Source: Winogradskyella eximia
GTDB lineage: Bacteria > Bacteroidota > Bacteroidia > Flavobacteriales > Flavobacteriaceae
DNA: 64,000 bases
Assembly: GCF_003386165.1 (NCBI RefSeq)
Contig: NZ_QRDV01000005.1
Span: forward strand, 124,001-188,000
Direction: 5' to 3'
The translations under genes and the position numbers were made by a program. Positions within the stretch are counted from its first letter, which is position 1. The number at the start of each line of letters is the position of its first letter. Below the pieces are notes generated by a model. It ran no database searches. It saw only the letters and a list, made by a program, of their open reading frames with translations, and was not told the origin of the DNA. Shown piece by piece: positions 54,398 through 63,098 of this stretch.

Positions 54398-56230
54398 ATG
54401 AAACTTTCTTTCTTAGCATGGCTTCTGCTAGGCTGTAGTATGGCTTTTGCTCAATTAACTGTCACTAATGACTCGTATATTTTTGTCGATGGAAATGGGT
54501 TTACTGCTGCTCCCGATGTTGCTCCACTTTATGTTACAAATGAAGTTAACTTAACTGGCGCAGATAGTAAAATATATTTAAGAAACGAAGCGCAGTTAAT
54601 TCAAGATTTTGGAGCTGCTACAAGTACAAATTCTGGTACAGGACAATTAAGTGTTTATCAAACAGGCACTGTAAATCAATGGTCTTATAACTATTGGTGT
54701 TCTCCTGTTGGTAATAATTCAGCAGCTACCGGAAATGAAAATGCACGTGTAAATTTAATTGATGATGCTACAGGATTAATCTCTAGTACAGATGCTGCAT
54801 TTACCACAGGCTTTGATGGTAGTGCATCACCTTTAACTATTTCAGACCGTTGGTTATGGACGTATCAAACTGCAGATCAATATATTGATTGGGTTTATGT
54901 AGGTGCTACCGGAAATATTAGCCCAGGACTTGGCTTTACAATGAAAGGAAACGGAACGGGAGCTACAGGTAGTCAAGTTTACGATTTTAGAGGAAAGCCT
55001 AATAATGGTACCATTACTAATGATGTCGCTAACGGCTTAAACACTTTAGTTGGTAATCCTTACCCAAGTGCTATGGATTCTGCATTGTTTATTCACGATC
55101 CGCAAAACCAAGCTTCAATTACAGGTACACTTCTTTACTGGGAACAAGATGGTACTGTACCCTCTCATACTTTGCAAGATTATAGAGGAGGTTATTATTC
55201 GTTTACCATTAATGCCACAGGAACTGTAATTACGGATACTCCTGCTCAATTTATGACCTACGATGAAGATGACAACACCTTTCCTTTAGCTATACCAACT
55301 GATGGTTCTAAATCTGCTGGTAGATATATCCCAATCGGACAAGGCTTTATGGTTGAAGGCATTGCTGGTACACCTGGAACTCCTGCAACGGTTTATGCTA
55401 AAAACGCACACCGTGTATTTGCTAAAGAATCTGATGGTAACAGTTATTTCTTTAGAAATAGTACTGACGATGGAGATAATACTGATGAAACTACTAGTAT
55501 TCAATACCAAGACAACGGTCTTTCCATAGTACCTGATGATTTTAAACGTTTTAGAATAAATGTCGATTTCACTGCTAATGAAGCACAATACACAAGACAA
55601 TTGGTTTTAAATTTTCATGAGACTGCAACTGCTGGTTTTGATTATGGGTTAGAATTAATTCATTCTGAACCTACTCCATCGGATGCTTATTTCTTATTGG
55701 ATGAAAAAATATATAACGGTCAAGCTTTTCCATTTGAAGAAACACTCATTATTCCTATAACTATAGATATTGAGCAACAACAACCTTTACGTTTTAGAAT
55801 TTTTGATATTCAGAATTTTGATGAATCTCAAGGTATCTATATTCACGATATCGACAATGACACTTATGTTAATTTGAGAAATTTAGATTACGAACTTAAT
55901 ATTGAACCAGGAAATTATTCTAACCGTTTTGAAATTGTATTCACACCTGAAGGTACTTTAGGTATCGATGAATTTGATGTAACATCATTAAGCATTCGTC
56001 AAGACAATAACAACCAAGAGCTCACTGTTCTTAACCCAACTAATTTAGATGTTAAGACAATAGAATTATATGATGTTTCTGGTAGACGTGTCTTAAGTTT
56101 ACCTATTGATGCTGTTTCAGATCATTACAATCTTTCTACGGTATCTATAAGTGATGGTGCTTACATTGTAAAAGTAGCAACGAAATCTAGCACCAATTTA
56201 AAATCTCAAAAGATACTTGTTAAGCACTAA
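54398..56230 (+). CDS. T9SS type A sorting-domain secreted protein
   Basis: A 610-residue secreted protein with signal peptide (MKLSFLAWLLLGCSMAFAQ). It has long repetitive-looking beta segments with NYWCSPVG and LVGNPYPSA (a motif common in flavobacterial T9SS cargo), and a C-terminal type A sorting domain of about 75 residues (VLNPTNLDVKTIELYDVSGRRVLSL ... KSQKILVKH). It is exported by the type IX system, probably to the cell surface. Its last 11 bases overlap the convergent cysteine desulfurase gene. Confidence 0.9.
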   Translation: MKLSFLAWLLLGCSMAFAQLTVTNDSYIFVDGNGFTAAPDVAPLYVTNEVNLTGADSKIYLRNEAQLIQDFGAATSTNSGTGQLSVYQTGTVNQWSYNYWCSPVGNNSAATGNENARVNLIDDATGLISSTDAAFTTGFDGSASPLTISDRWLWTYQTADQYIDWVYVGATGNISPGLGFTMKGNGTGATGSQVYDFRGKPNNGTITNDVANGLNTLVGNPYPSAMDSALFIHDPQNQASITGTLLYWEQDGTVPSHTLQDYRGGYYSFTINATGTVITDTPAQFMTYDEDDNTFPLAIPTDGSKSAGRYIPIGQGFMVEGIAGTPGTPATVYAKNAHRVFAKESDGNSYFFRNSTDDGDNTDETTSIQYQDNGLSIVPDDFKRFRINVDFTANEAQYTRQLVLNFHETATAGFDYGLELIHSEPTPSDAYFLLDEKIYNGQAFPFEETLIIPITIDIEQQQPLRFRIFDIQNFDESQGIYIHDIDNDTYVNLRNLDYELNIEPGNYSNRFEIVFTPEGTLGIDEFDVTSLSIRQDNNNQELTVLNPTNLDVKTIELYDVSGRRVLSLPIDAVSDHYNLSTVSISDGAYIVKVATKSSTNLKSQKILVKH

Positions 56231-57365
56231 CAAAAGCCTTTAAAACATTAACCACATAATCCAATTCTTCTTTAGTATTATATATACTAAAGGAGAAACG
56301 GACTGATGGTTGTTTTAATTTCTCATCATTTAATATTTCTGTTAACACGTGCGATTGTTGGTTACTTCCGCTTTGGCAAGCACTACCTTTAGAACAAGCA
56401 ATACCTTTTAAATCGAGTTGAAATTGTAACATTCCAGCTTTTTCTGGTGCAATTGGCAAACAGACATTAACCAGCGTATATGTACTATTTATAGTATCTG
56501 CACAACCACCATTAAAACTTGTTTTTGGTAAATGTGTTTCTATTTGTTGCATAAAATAAGCTTTCAATCCTGAAACATACTTTTTATCTTCTTCCAAATT
56601 AGCATAGGCTATTTTTAAAGCTTCGTCTAGGCCAACAATATTATGAATGGATTCTGTACCTGCTCTGTAACCTCTTTCTTGTTCTCCTCCAAAAATTAGA
56701 GGTTTCAATCCAGATTCTTTTCTTATAAAGCAAAAACCAACACCTTTTGGTCCGTGAAATTTATGTGCACTTGCTGCCAAAAAATCTATTGGAGTCGTTT
56801 TTAAATCAATTTTATAATGACCAATGGATTGCACGGTATCTGTATGAAATAATGCATTATTCGATTTACAGAGGGTTGCAACGCGCTCAATATCTAAAAT
56901 ATTACCAACCTCATTATTAATATGCATTAAACTCACTATGGCTTTGTTGCTAGACTGTAATAAGTGTTCTAAATGTGAATAATCTATTAGACCACAATCA
57001 TCTAAATCTACATACTTTACTTCAATATTATACTCTTTTTGCAACTGCTCTGTGGTATGTAAAACGGCATGATGTTCAATTCTAGATGTAATAATCTCTG
57101 TAACTCCTAAATCTCTAACTGCACTTCGTAGTGCTAGATTATCAGCCTCAGTACCTCCTGACGTAAAAACAATTTCGGAAGCAGCCACATTAAAGTAAGA
57201 TGCTATGTTTTTTCTGCATTGCTCTAAAAGCGCTTTAGACGAACGCCCAAAACTGTGTGTAGAAGATGCATTTCCGTAGCTATCTCTCAACACTTGCGTC
57301 ATACGCTCTATAACTTCTGGCCGTATTGCTGTGGTTGCCGCGTTGTCTAAATAAACTTGTTTCAT
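56220..57365 (-). CDS. Cysteine desulfurase (IscS/NifS-like)
   Basis: A 381-residue PLP enzyme. I use the internal ATG at 57363-57365 because MKQVYLDNAATTAIRPEV is the family start; the longer reading adds ten unsupported residues. The PLP lysine is in SAHKFHGPKGVGF, and the loop with the persulfide cysteine is GIACSKGSACQSGSNQQS. It removes sulfur from cysteine for Fe-S cluster or thiolation pathways. Standalone genes of this kind in Flavobacteriia usually serve one of these; which is not clear from context. Confidence 0.9.
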   Translation of the reverse strand: MKQVYLDNAATTAIRPEVIERMTQVLRDSYGNASSTHSFGRSSKALLEQCRKNIASYFNVAASEIVFTSGGTEADNLALRSAVRDLGVTEIITSRIEHHAVLHTTEQLQKEYNIEVKYVDLDDCGLIDYSHLEHLLQSSNKAIVSLMHINNEVGNILDIERVATLCKSNNALFHTDTVQSIGHYKIDLKTTPIDFLAASAHKFHGPKGVGFCFIRKESGLKPLIFGGEQERGYRAGTESIHNIVGLDEALKIAYANLEEDKKYVSGLKAYFMQQIETHLPKTSFNGGCADTINSTYTLVNVCLPIAPEKAGMLQFQLDLKGIACSKGSACQSGSNQQSHVLTEILNDEKLKQPSVRFSFSIYNTKEELDYVVNVLKAFVSA

Positions 57366-57517
57366 GTGTTGTATGTATTGTTTTTCACTAGTCATAAACT
57401 GTCCGTTATTCCATCATTATTTTAAATGATAAACGTTGAACACTCCCATTTCATACCGCAAAAATATTGTAAATAAAATTATTTAGTTAATGGAGCGTTA
57501 TAATTTTACAAATCCTT

Positions 57518-57525
57518 TATTTTTG
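57518..57525 (+). promoter_or_regulatory. Promoter -7 element for the 57541 lipoprotein gene
   Basis: TATTTTTG matches TAnnTTTG; its end is 15 bases before the ATG at 57541. It falls inside an upstream-extended reading, supporting the shorter start. Confidence 0.5.
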
Positions 57526-57540
57526 CTTAAAATTGAATCT

Positions 57541-58500
57541 ATGATACGTCGTTTTTATATCCTTTTTTGTTTGGTCTTTTTAGTCGCTTGTGATGATGGT
57601 GATATTTTAACTGTTGACTTAGTATTTGATGAAGAATTAGAGCGATGTGATAATTTTGAAGATTCTCATCTTATTTATGACACACGTGAAGATCCTAGTG
57701 AAGCTCTTATTCTAATATTCCCAAAATCTACGGCTAATGATGCTTTATTTACAACTGCAACAACAGAAGGCACTCCTGAAATATTAACGATTAATGGAAG
57801 TACAATTCGTTTTATATATAGAACTTATAATAGAGAATTAACATCTAGTGATATGTGTGCAATAGTGCCTCCTATTGATTTAACTATACGAGAAAATTAT
57901 GAGGCAGCTAATGGTGCAACTGTTGAAGTGACCTCTACCTATGTAGATGATGATAATGACGGAGTACCTACAGCATTTGAAGGCCTTGCAGGACTACCAG
58001 ACGAAGATGGTATTTATAGAGATTCTTTAGATACAGATGGTGATGGCATACCAAATTATTTGGATATAGATGATGATGGTGATAATGTATTAACTATAAA
58101 TGAAATAGATAATAGCGATGGTGATGCTGATCCAACAACTAATCCGATGAATACTGATGCGGACTTACCTAATGGAGATGATATACCAGATTACTTAGAT
58201 GCTGATGACGATGGTGACTTAATTCCAACCAGATTAGAAGACGCTAACGGAGAGAATGGTCCTGGCGATGATCGCGTAGCTGTAAATGGAGTTCTAGTAC
58301 AACTTTATCTAAATAATGCAGAAAACACATCCTATACCTTTGAAGATTATAATGCTTTTGAAAAAGTATATACAAGAACTGTAGAAACAACTTTCGTAGT
58401 TAAAGATTCTGATGTAACCATCTTTAGATCTACAGAAATTAATTTTGGTACCTTAACTACAACGATAGAAGACTTAGCCCCACAAGTTGTTGCTGATTAA
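57541..58500 (+). CDS. Lipoprotein with acidic thrombospondin type 3-like repeats
   Basis: A 319-residue predicted lipoprotein: MIRRFYILFCLVFLVAC, Cys17 being the likely acylated residue (start at 57541, justified by a promoter element just upstream). The middle region (about 140-230) has acidic calcium-type turns: DDDNDGVPTAFE, DTDGDGIPNYLDIDDDGD, and DADDDGDLIPTRLED. These match thrombospondin type 3 repeats that bind calcium and stiffen surface proteins. It probably sits on the cell surface. It ends 5 bases before the convergent Smr gene. Confidence 0.82.
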   Translation: MIRRFYILFCLVFLVACDDGDILTVDLVFDEELERCDNFEDSHLIYDTREDPSEALILIFPKSTANDALFTTATTEGTPEILTINGSTIRFIYRTYNRELTSSDMCAIVPPIDLTIRENYEAANGATVEVTSTYVDDDNDGVPTAFEGLAGLPDEDGIYRDSLDTDGDGIPNYLDIDDDGDNVLTINEIDNSDGDADPTTNPMNTDADLPNGDDIPDYLDADDDGDLIPTRLEDANGENGPGDDRVAVNGVLVQLYLNNAENTSYTFEDYNAFEKVYTRTVETTFVVKDSDVTIFRSTEINFGTLTTTIEDLAPQVVAD

Positions 58501-58505
58501 TACAT

Positions 58506-59063
58506 CTAAGGTTCTACATTTTGAAGAATCCTAACCTCTGTGGCTCCTAATCCATACGTTTTATAATCCGCATCATAAAACTGTACATTATTATAGCGAC
58601 CAAAAAGAGATTCTAATTCTTGCCTAAGGACACCCTCACCTACTCCATGTATAAATACAATTTTAGGAATACGTTTACGCATGGCAAATTCTAATTGTCC
58701 TCTTGCGGTATCTAATTGCAGATTCAGCATCTCAAAATTAGACATACCTCTAGACGATTTTGTTAAATGATGAATATGTAAATCAACTTCAAATTTTGGA
58801 GTGTGACGCTCCTTGGGTTTTACCGCAGTAACGTTTTTTCTTTTCTTAATTTCCTTTTCTCTCTTTACAGCTTCAATATCTGTATCGTAAATGGCATTTG
58901 CAAAACTATTACCTGATGCAGCAATCATCAGTTCCTTGGCATCAAACTGTAAATCGAAGCCATCACTATCTTCTACTGTAATCGTATTTTCTGAAATTTT
59001 TGTAATAATTCCTGAAATATCATCGTCTATTGTTTCAACAGAATCCCCTATTTTAAACTTCAT
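58506..59063 (-). CDS. Smr-domain protein
   Basis: A 185-residue protein (start at ATG 59061-59063, MKFKIGDSVETIDDDISGI). The N-terminal ~60 residues form an SH3-like module with alternating acidic residues, followed by a basic linker and a C-terminal Smr domain: VDLHIHHLTKSSRGMSNFEMLNLQLDTARGQLE... IPKIVFIHGVGEGVLRQELESLF. Smr domains are nucleases or structural nucleic-acid-binding domains in MutS2 and relatives. It overlaps the small membrane gene upstream by 11 bases. Confidence 0.88.
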   Translation of the reverse strand: MKFKIGDSVETIDDDISGIITKISENTITVEDSDGFDLQFDAKELMIAASGNSFANAIYDTDIEAVKREKEIKKRKNVTAVKPKERHTPKFEVDLHIHHLTKSSRGMSNFEMLNLQLDTARGQLEFAMRKRIPKIVFIHGVGEGVLRQELESLFGRYNNVQFYDADYKTYGLGATEVRILQNVEP

Positions 59064-59268
59064 CTTCTTTTTCTGTTTTAATAAATGATTCTTCTTCTTT
59101 ATCAAACTTACTTGGTATATTTCTAGATGTTCTATAAACTCCAAACACCAATAATACAATACCTCCTATTAACAAATAGGTATTTTTTTCTTGTTCAGCA
59201 TTAGCATAAAATGCTATTAAGCCTCCAACGACGATGCAAATAAAATTTATAGCTCTAGAAATATTCAT
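59053..59268 (-). CDS. Small membrane protein upstream of the Smr gene
   Basis: A 71-residue protein (start at ATG 59266-59268) with two helices (RAINFICIVVGGLIAFYANA and TYLLIGGIVLLVFGVYRTS) and an acidic C-terminus. A TATTTTTG element on the minus strand at 59292-59299 supports this start. Its last codons overlap the Smr start, so the two are coupled. Function unknown. Confidence 0.75.
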   Translation of the reverse strand: MNISRAINFICIVVGGLIAFYANAEQEKNTYLLIGGIVLLVFGVYRTSRNIPSKFDKEEESFIKTEKEDEV

Positions 59269-59291
59269 AATTCTGTAATTAATACGAAACA

Positions 59292-59299
59292 CAAAAATA
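59292..59299 (-). promoter_or_regulatory. Promoter -7 element of the small-membrane/Smr operon
   Basis: The minus strand reads TATTTTTG, matching TAnnTTTG, 24 bases before the start codon; the -33 is not clear. Confidence 0.45.
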
Positions 59300-59361
59300 A
59301 GGTATAGAAAAATTATTTGTTGTAATTGCTTAAATATTTATCAAATTATTAATTTAGCATA

Positions 59362-59661
59362 ATGTTAATACTTGCAAAAGGAATAGAAGACTATATGCTG
59401 CCTTGCTTAAATAAAAAATATTTAGGTTTTGAGTGTATGGGTTGTGGTCTTCAGCGTTCTGTGGCGTTGATTTTAAAAGGTCAATTTGTAGATGCCTTTA
59501 TAATGTATCCTGCTATTTATTCTATTATTGCACTTTTTGGATTTATTATTATCAATAGTTTTAAAAACTATAAATCTGGCACTAAAATTATTACTATATT
59601 GGCAGTAGCCAACGTTGCCATTATTATTGGCAGCTTTTTACTTAAACTTTATTTTAAATAA
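59362..59661 (+). CDS. DUF2752 protein
   Basis: A 99-residue membrane protein with the DUF2752 signature GFECMGCGLQRSVALILKGQFVDAFIMYPAIYS (two conserved cysteines, about residues 27-30) and three hydrophobic helices. Function is unknown. It precedes a CCC-motif membrane protein by 6 bases, a common pair. Confidence 0.88.
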   Translation: MLILAKGIEDYMLPCLNKKYLGFECMGCGLQRSVALILKGQFVDAFIMYPAIYSIIALFGFIIINSFKNYKSGTKIITILAVANVAIIIGSFLLKLYFK

Positions 59662-59667
59662 CACTTT

Positions 59668-60000
59668 ATGGAAAATCAAAAATTACCAAATGCTACTATT
59701 AGTTTAGTACTCGCTATTCTATCATTAATCGGTTGCTGCTGCACAAGCGGAATTGGAGGAGTTATACTATCTGGTATTGCATTATTCTTAACCAACAAAG
59801 ACGAAAAAACGTATGCTGAAAACCCTGAATTGTACAGCAATTTCAGCCAAGTTAAAACAGCCAAAATCATTGCGATAATTTCATTGGTATTGAGTGTAAT
59901 TATTTTAGGTATCTATATTTACTTACTTTCTACTGGTCAGTATGAAGAAATGATGTCAGACTACATGGAAATGATTGAAGAAATGCAACAAAATCAATAG
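59668..60000 (+). CDS. CCC-motif membrane protein (DUF4190-like)
   Basis: A 110-residue membrane protein with NATISLVLAILSLIGCCCTSGIGGVILSGIALFLTNK, the family's CCC motif, and a second helix (IIAIISLVLSVIILGIYIYL), ending in an acidic tail. Usually paired with DUF2752 as here; function unknown. Confidence 0.88.
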   Translation: MENQKLPNATISLVLAILSLIGCCCTSGIGGVILSGIALFLTNKDEKTYAENPELYSNFSQVKTAKIIAIISLVLSVIILGIYIYLLSTGQYEEMMSDYMEMIEEMQQNQ

Positions 60001-60018
60001 TATTTCTAAACCAATAAA

Positions 60019-60050
60019 AAAGCGATTTTCTTAATTGAAAATCGCTTTTT
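60019..60050. terminator. Bidirectional terminator
   Basis: AAAGCGATTTTC, loop of 6, GAAAATCGCTTT with A and T runs on both sides. It ends the CCC-motif gene (plus) and rocD (minus). Confidence 0.88.
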
Positions 60051-60074
60051 TTATACTATAAATTTAAATAAATA

Positions 60075-61355
60075 TTACTTCTCAAACGCTTTTAAAGTTT
60101 TTGTGATAATAGCCACACAATCTAATAACTGTTCTTTAGTCATTACTAAAGGTGGTGCAAAACGGATAATATTACCATGCGTTGGTTTTGCTAATAAACC
60201 ATTATCTCTTAGCTTCATACAGATATTCCAAGCAGTTTCACTTTCTTCTGTGTCATTGATTAAAATGGCATTTAATAAGCCTTTTCCTCTTACACCATTA
60301 ACAATAGAACTGGTTTCAATAAATTTAGATAATTCTGCTCTAAATAATTCCCCTAATTCTTGTGCGTTATTTGCTAATTCTTCGTCTTTTATAACTTCTA
60401 GCGCAGCCATACCAATTGCAGCAGCAACAGGATTTCCTCCAAATGTACTTCCGTGGTTTCCTGGTTTAATAACATCCATAATATCATTATTTGCTAAAAC
60501 AGCTGACACAGGATACGCTCCTCCAGATAAGGCTTTACCTAAAATTAAAATATCAGCTTTAACTTCTGGTGTGCCAGAACAATGCTTATCTGCACAGCTA
60601 CAGTTACCACAAGTTGCCAATAAACGACCAGTTCTTGCAATACCTGTTTGTACTTCGTCAGCTATAAATAAAACATTATATTTTTCGCATAAAGCTTTTG
60701 CTTTGGCTAAATAACCTTCGCTTGGCACGTAAACGCCTGCTTCACCTTGAATTGGTTCTACTAAGAAACCTGCAACATTAGGATTAGCTTTTAAAGTATC
60801 CTCTAAAGCTTCTAAATTATCGTATTCAATTTTAATAAAACCATTAGTGTATGGTCCAAAGTTTTTACGAGCAACAGGATCGTTACTAAACGAAATAATC
60901 GTTGTTGTTCTTCCGTGGAAGTTATTTTCACAAACTACAATTTCCGCTTCATTCTCATCAATTCCTTTTACCTCATAAGCCCATTTCCTACAAAGTTTTA
61001 AAGCCGTTTCTACAGCTTCAGCTCCTGTATTCATTGGTAACAGTTTGTCGAAATGAAAGGTCTCAGTAGCATATTTTTCAAACTTACCTAACATGTCATT
61101 ATAAAATGCTCTCGATGTTAAGGTTAAGGTTTTTGCTTGCTCAGTCATTGCACCAACAATTTTTGGATGACAATGTCCTTGGTTTACTGCAGAATATGCT
61201 GAAAGAAAATCGTAATACTTCTTTCCTTCTACATCCCAAACAAAGACACCTTCTCCTCTACTCAATACTACAGGTAGCGGATGGTAATTGTGTGCACCAT
61301 ACTTGTTTTCTAAATCTATCGCTTCTTGCGACGTTAATTGGTCTAAAACAGCCAT
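60075..61355 (-). CDS. rocD: Ornithine aminotransferase
   Basis: A 426-residue PLP enzyme that converts ornithine and 2-oxoglutarate to glutamate semialdehyde and glutamate. MNTGAEAVETALKLCRKWAYE, ENNFHGRTTTIISFSNDP, VEPIQGEAGV, IADEVQTGIARTGR and PLP Lys274 in ILGKALSGG are standard. Just after GRLLA there is a cysteine-rich insert, Cys249, Cys252, Cys254 and Cys259 (TCGNCSCADKHCSG), absent from most characterised RocD proteins. It is monocistronic. Confidence 0.92.
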   Translation of the reverse strand: MAVLDQLTSQEAIDLENKYGAHNYHPLPVVLSRGEGVFVWDVEGKKYYDFLSAYSAVNQGHCHPKIVGAMTEQAKTLTLTSRAFYNDMLGKFEKYATETFHFDKLLPMNTGAEAVETALKLCRKWAYEVKGIDENEAEIVVCENNFHGRTTTIISFSNDPVARKNFGPYTNGFIKIEYDNLEALEDTLKANPNVAGFLVEPIQGEAGVYVPSEGYLAKAKALCEKYNVLFIADEVQTGIARTGRLLATCGNCSCADKHCSGTPEVKADILILGKALSGGAYPVSAVLANNDIMDVIKPGNHGSTFGGNPVAAAIGMAALEVIKDEELANNAQELGELFRAELSKFIETSSIVNGVRGKGLLNAILINDTEESETAWNICMKLRDNGLLAKPTHGNIIRFAPPLVMTKEQLLDCVAIITKTLKAFEK

Positions 61356-61496
61356 TTTAAAAATAATTTAATAAATGAATAAAATATCCATTCCTTATCT
61401 ACCTTTATCCTTTCGAAGTGTCCGAAAATTCAGCGTGGGAAAGAAATCATCCCTAAGAAACTGCAAATTAGTAAATATTCCTTTTGGTTTTTAGTC

Positions 61497-61883
61497 TCAT
61501 TCAGAAATTTTTGATGATAATGAAGAAATTTGAAGTTCTAAGCGTTTCATTTCGCGTTGCAATGCATTTCTATGCAATTGTAACCAAGCGTACATCTTAA
61601 TCATGCACATGGTTGTGAAGCAAACAAAAAATCCTGAAGCCCAAAGTATTAAATCTTTAGTTGATTCTGCTTTAAAAGCTTCAACTACACAATATATAAG
61701 AAATCCGAGTGCCACTAAATTTACAATATGCATTACAATGGTAAACCACACATTTTTCCCTTTGTATAAACCTGCAATCATGGCAAATACACTTTGTTCT
61801 TCTAAATCATCATAAAATTTAGCTTCTTCTTCTGTTAGTGTTTCTTTAATTAATTGGTCTATGTCGTCTATTTTAGTTTTCAT
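61497..61883 (-). CDS. Two-helix membrane protein coupled to the ECF sigma gene
   Basis: A 128-residue protein with a ~45-residue acidic N-terminal region, two helices (VWFTIVMHIVNLVALGFLIYC and LILWASGFFVCFTTMCMIKMY) and a C-terminal helix rich in Leu and charged residues. It may belong to the DUF6768 group. It starts 11 bases inside the end of the ECF sigma gene, the position of an anti-sigma factor, but it has no HxxxCxxC zinc motif. It could be an unconventional anti-sigma factor. Confidence 0.72.
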   Translation of the reverse strand: MKTKIDDIDQLIKETLTEEEAKFYDDLEEQSVFAMIAGLYKGKNVWFTIVMHIVNLVALGFLIYCVVEAFKAESTKDLILWASGFFVCFTTMCMIKMYAWLQLHRNALQREMKRLELQISSLSSKISE

Positions 61884-62424
61884 AATCGTTATTTTTTAAT
61901 GTTGTTTTTAATTTTTCTCTCGCATGGAATAGACGTGATTTAGCTGTTCCGATGGATATATGTAATAATTCGCTAATCTGTTTTAAGCTATATGATTCTA
62001 TATAAAAAAGTTGTATTACTATTTTTTGACCCTCTGGCAATCGGCTTATAGCCCTTAATAAATGTTGCTTTAAAAACGTATTTTCTGAATAAAATTGGTC
62101 TTCACTGCCTAGTTCTAATTCAGAATTAATATTTCGTTTCTGATGCTTAGATTGTAGTCGTAACCAGTCCGTTGCTTTATTAGTCACTATTCTATATGCC
62201 CAAAATTTGAATTGTTTTGGGTCTTTTAAACTTTCAATTTTATGAATAATAATCGACCAGCTATCTTGGGCAATATCCTTTGCTGCGTCTTTATCTTTAA
62301 CCAACCAATAGGCTTTATCGCAAAATAATTTGTGCCATCGCTTAACCAAAGCAGCCAATGCTTTTTTGTCTCCACTTTTATATGCTTCAACTAATGCTTC
62401 GTCAATACTTTGTTTTGGTTTCAA
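61873..62424 (-). CDS. ECF-type RNA polymerase sigma factor
   Basis: A 183-residue sigma factor with region 2 (LFCDKAYWLVKDKDAAKDIAQDSWSIIIHKI) and region 4 (LPEGQKIVIQLFYIESYSLKQISELLHISIGTAKSRLFHAREKL), the HTH being complete. No anti-sigma with a classical ZAS motif is adjacent; the coupled two-helix protein is the candidate regulator. It starts 1 base before the upstream SRPBCC gene's stop codon region, so the three form an operon. Confidence 0.93.
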   Translation of the reverse strand: MKPKQSIDEALVEAYKSGDKKALAALVKRWHKLFCDKAYWLVKDKDAAKDIAQDSWSIIIHKIESLKDPKQFKFWAYRIVTNKATDWLRLQSKHQKRNINSELELGSEDQFYSENTFLKQHLLRAISRLPEGQKIVIQLFYIESYSLKQISELLHISIGTAKSRLFHAREKLKTTLKNNDYEN

Positions 62425-62931
62425 TTAAGCCGTTTTAGTTTGAATTGATTTTCGTTTATAAATTTCTCGCAATAGTTTTACCCACAAATTATACGTTGAC
62501 ACTTTTTTATCGGTTGTGAAATAATTTTCCACCTTATCAAAAGCATCTTCAATTAAGGCATCATGAAGCCAACGAATAACAAAAACCCATAATAATGAGG
62601 CTTTAAAATTGGCTTTGACATGAATTTCATGTCGTATTTCGGTTTCGTATTTGTGTATTTCTCGGATTTTAAGCTCATGAAATCCAATAAAACCATCTGG
62701 TTTAGAAAATTGAAATTTAATAAATTCACCTTCTACAATTTCTATAATAGTATACCTAATTTGGCCGTGACCACCTCTACTTCCAACTTGTATTCCGTCT
62801 TTAAATTTTATTGCTGGCCAGTTATCATAAGGCCAAACTAAATCTTCTGAAGTTGCCAATGTTTTAAACAGTTCAGACACTTTTTCTTTAGGTTGATTAA
62901 TGCTTCTTTTATGGATATTTACTACTCTCAT
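62425..62931 (-). CDS. SRPBCC/START-like protein
   Basis: A 168-residue protein of the SRPBCC superfamily: VNIHKRSINQPKEKVSELFKTLATSEDLVWPYDNWPAIKF and VGSRGGHGQIRYTIIEIVEGEFIKFQFSKPDGFIGFHEL describe the beta-barrel pocket, ending in a helix with a basic tail. Its stop codon touches the start of the sigma gene. A ligand is not identifiable; binding of a hydrophobic molecule is likely. Confidence 0.82.
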   Translation of the reverse strand: MRVVNIHKRSINQPKEKVSELFKTLATSEDLVWPYDNWPAIKFKDGIQVGSRGGHGQIRYTIIEIVEGEFIKFQFSKPDGFIGFHELKIREIHKYETEIRHEIHVKANFKASLLWVFVIRWLHDALIEDAFDKVENYFTTDKKVSTYNLWVKLLREIYKRKSIQTKTA

Positions 62932-63098
62932 ATTATAAAGACGAAAGAATTCTGAAAAGGTTCATTTTATTTTAAAAAACAATTAAAGATAACCTAATTG
63001 CGATTATCGTTTTTAAAAAGAATTCTAGGTTTTTATGTGTCTTTTTTAAATAGTGAGTGTCTCAATTATATATAAACTAACTTTTTAACAAATTATCC

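Noticed and set aside
59064..59159. Longer N-terminus for the Smr protein
   Set aside because: It would overlap most of the upstream membrane gene; MKFKIGDSVETI is the usual start.
60103..60714. A long open frame of 203 codons opposite rocD
   Set aside because: It lies wholly inside rocD on the other strand, has no recognisable domain and follows the codon pattern of a shadow frame.
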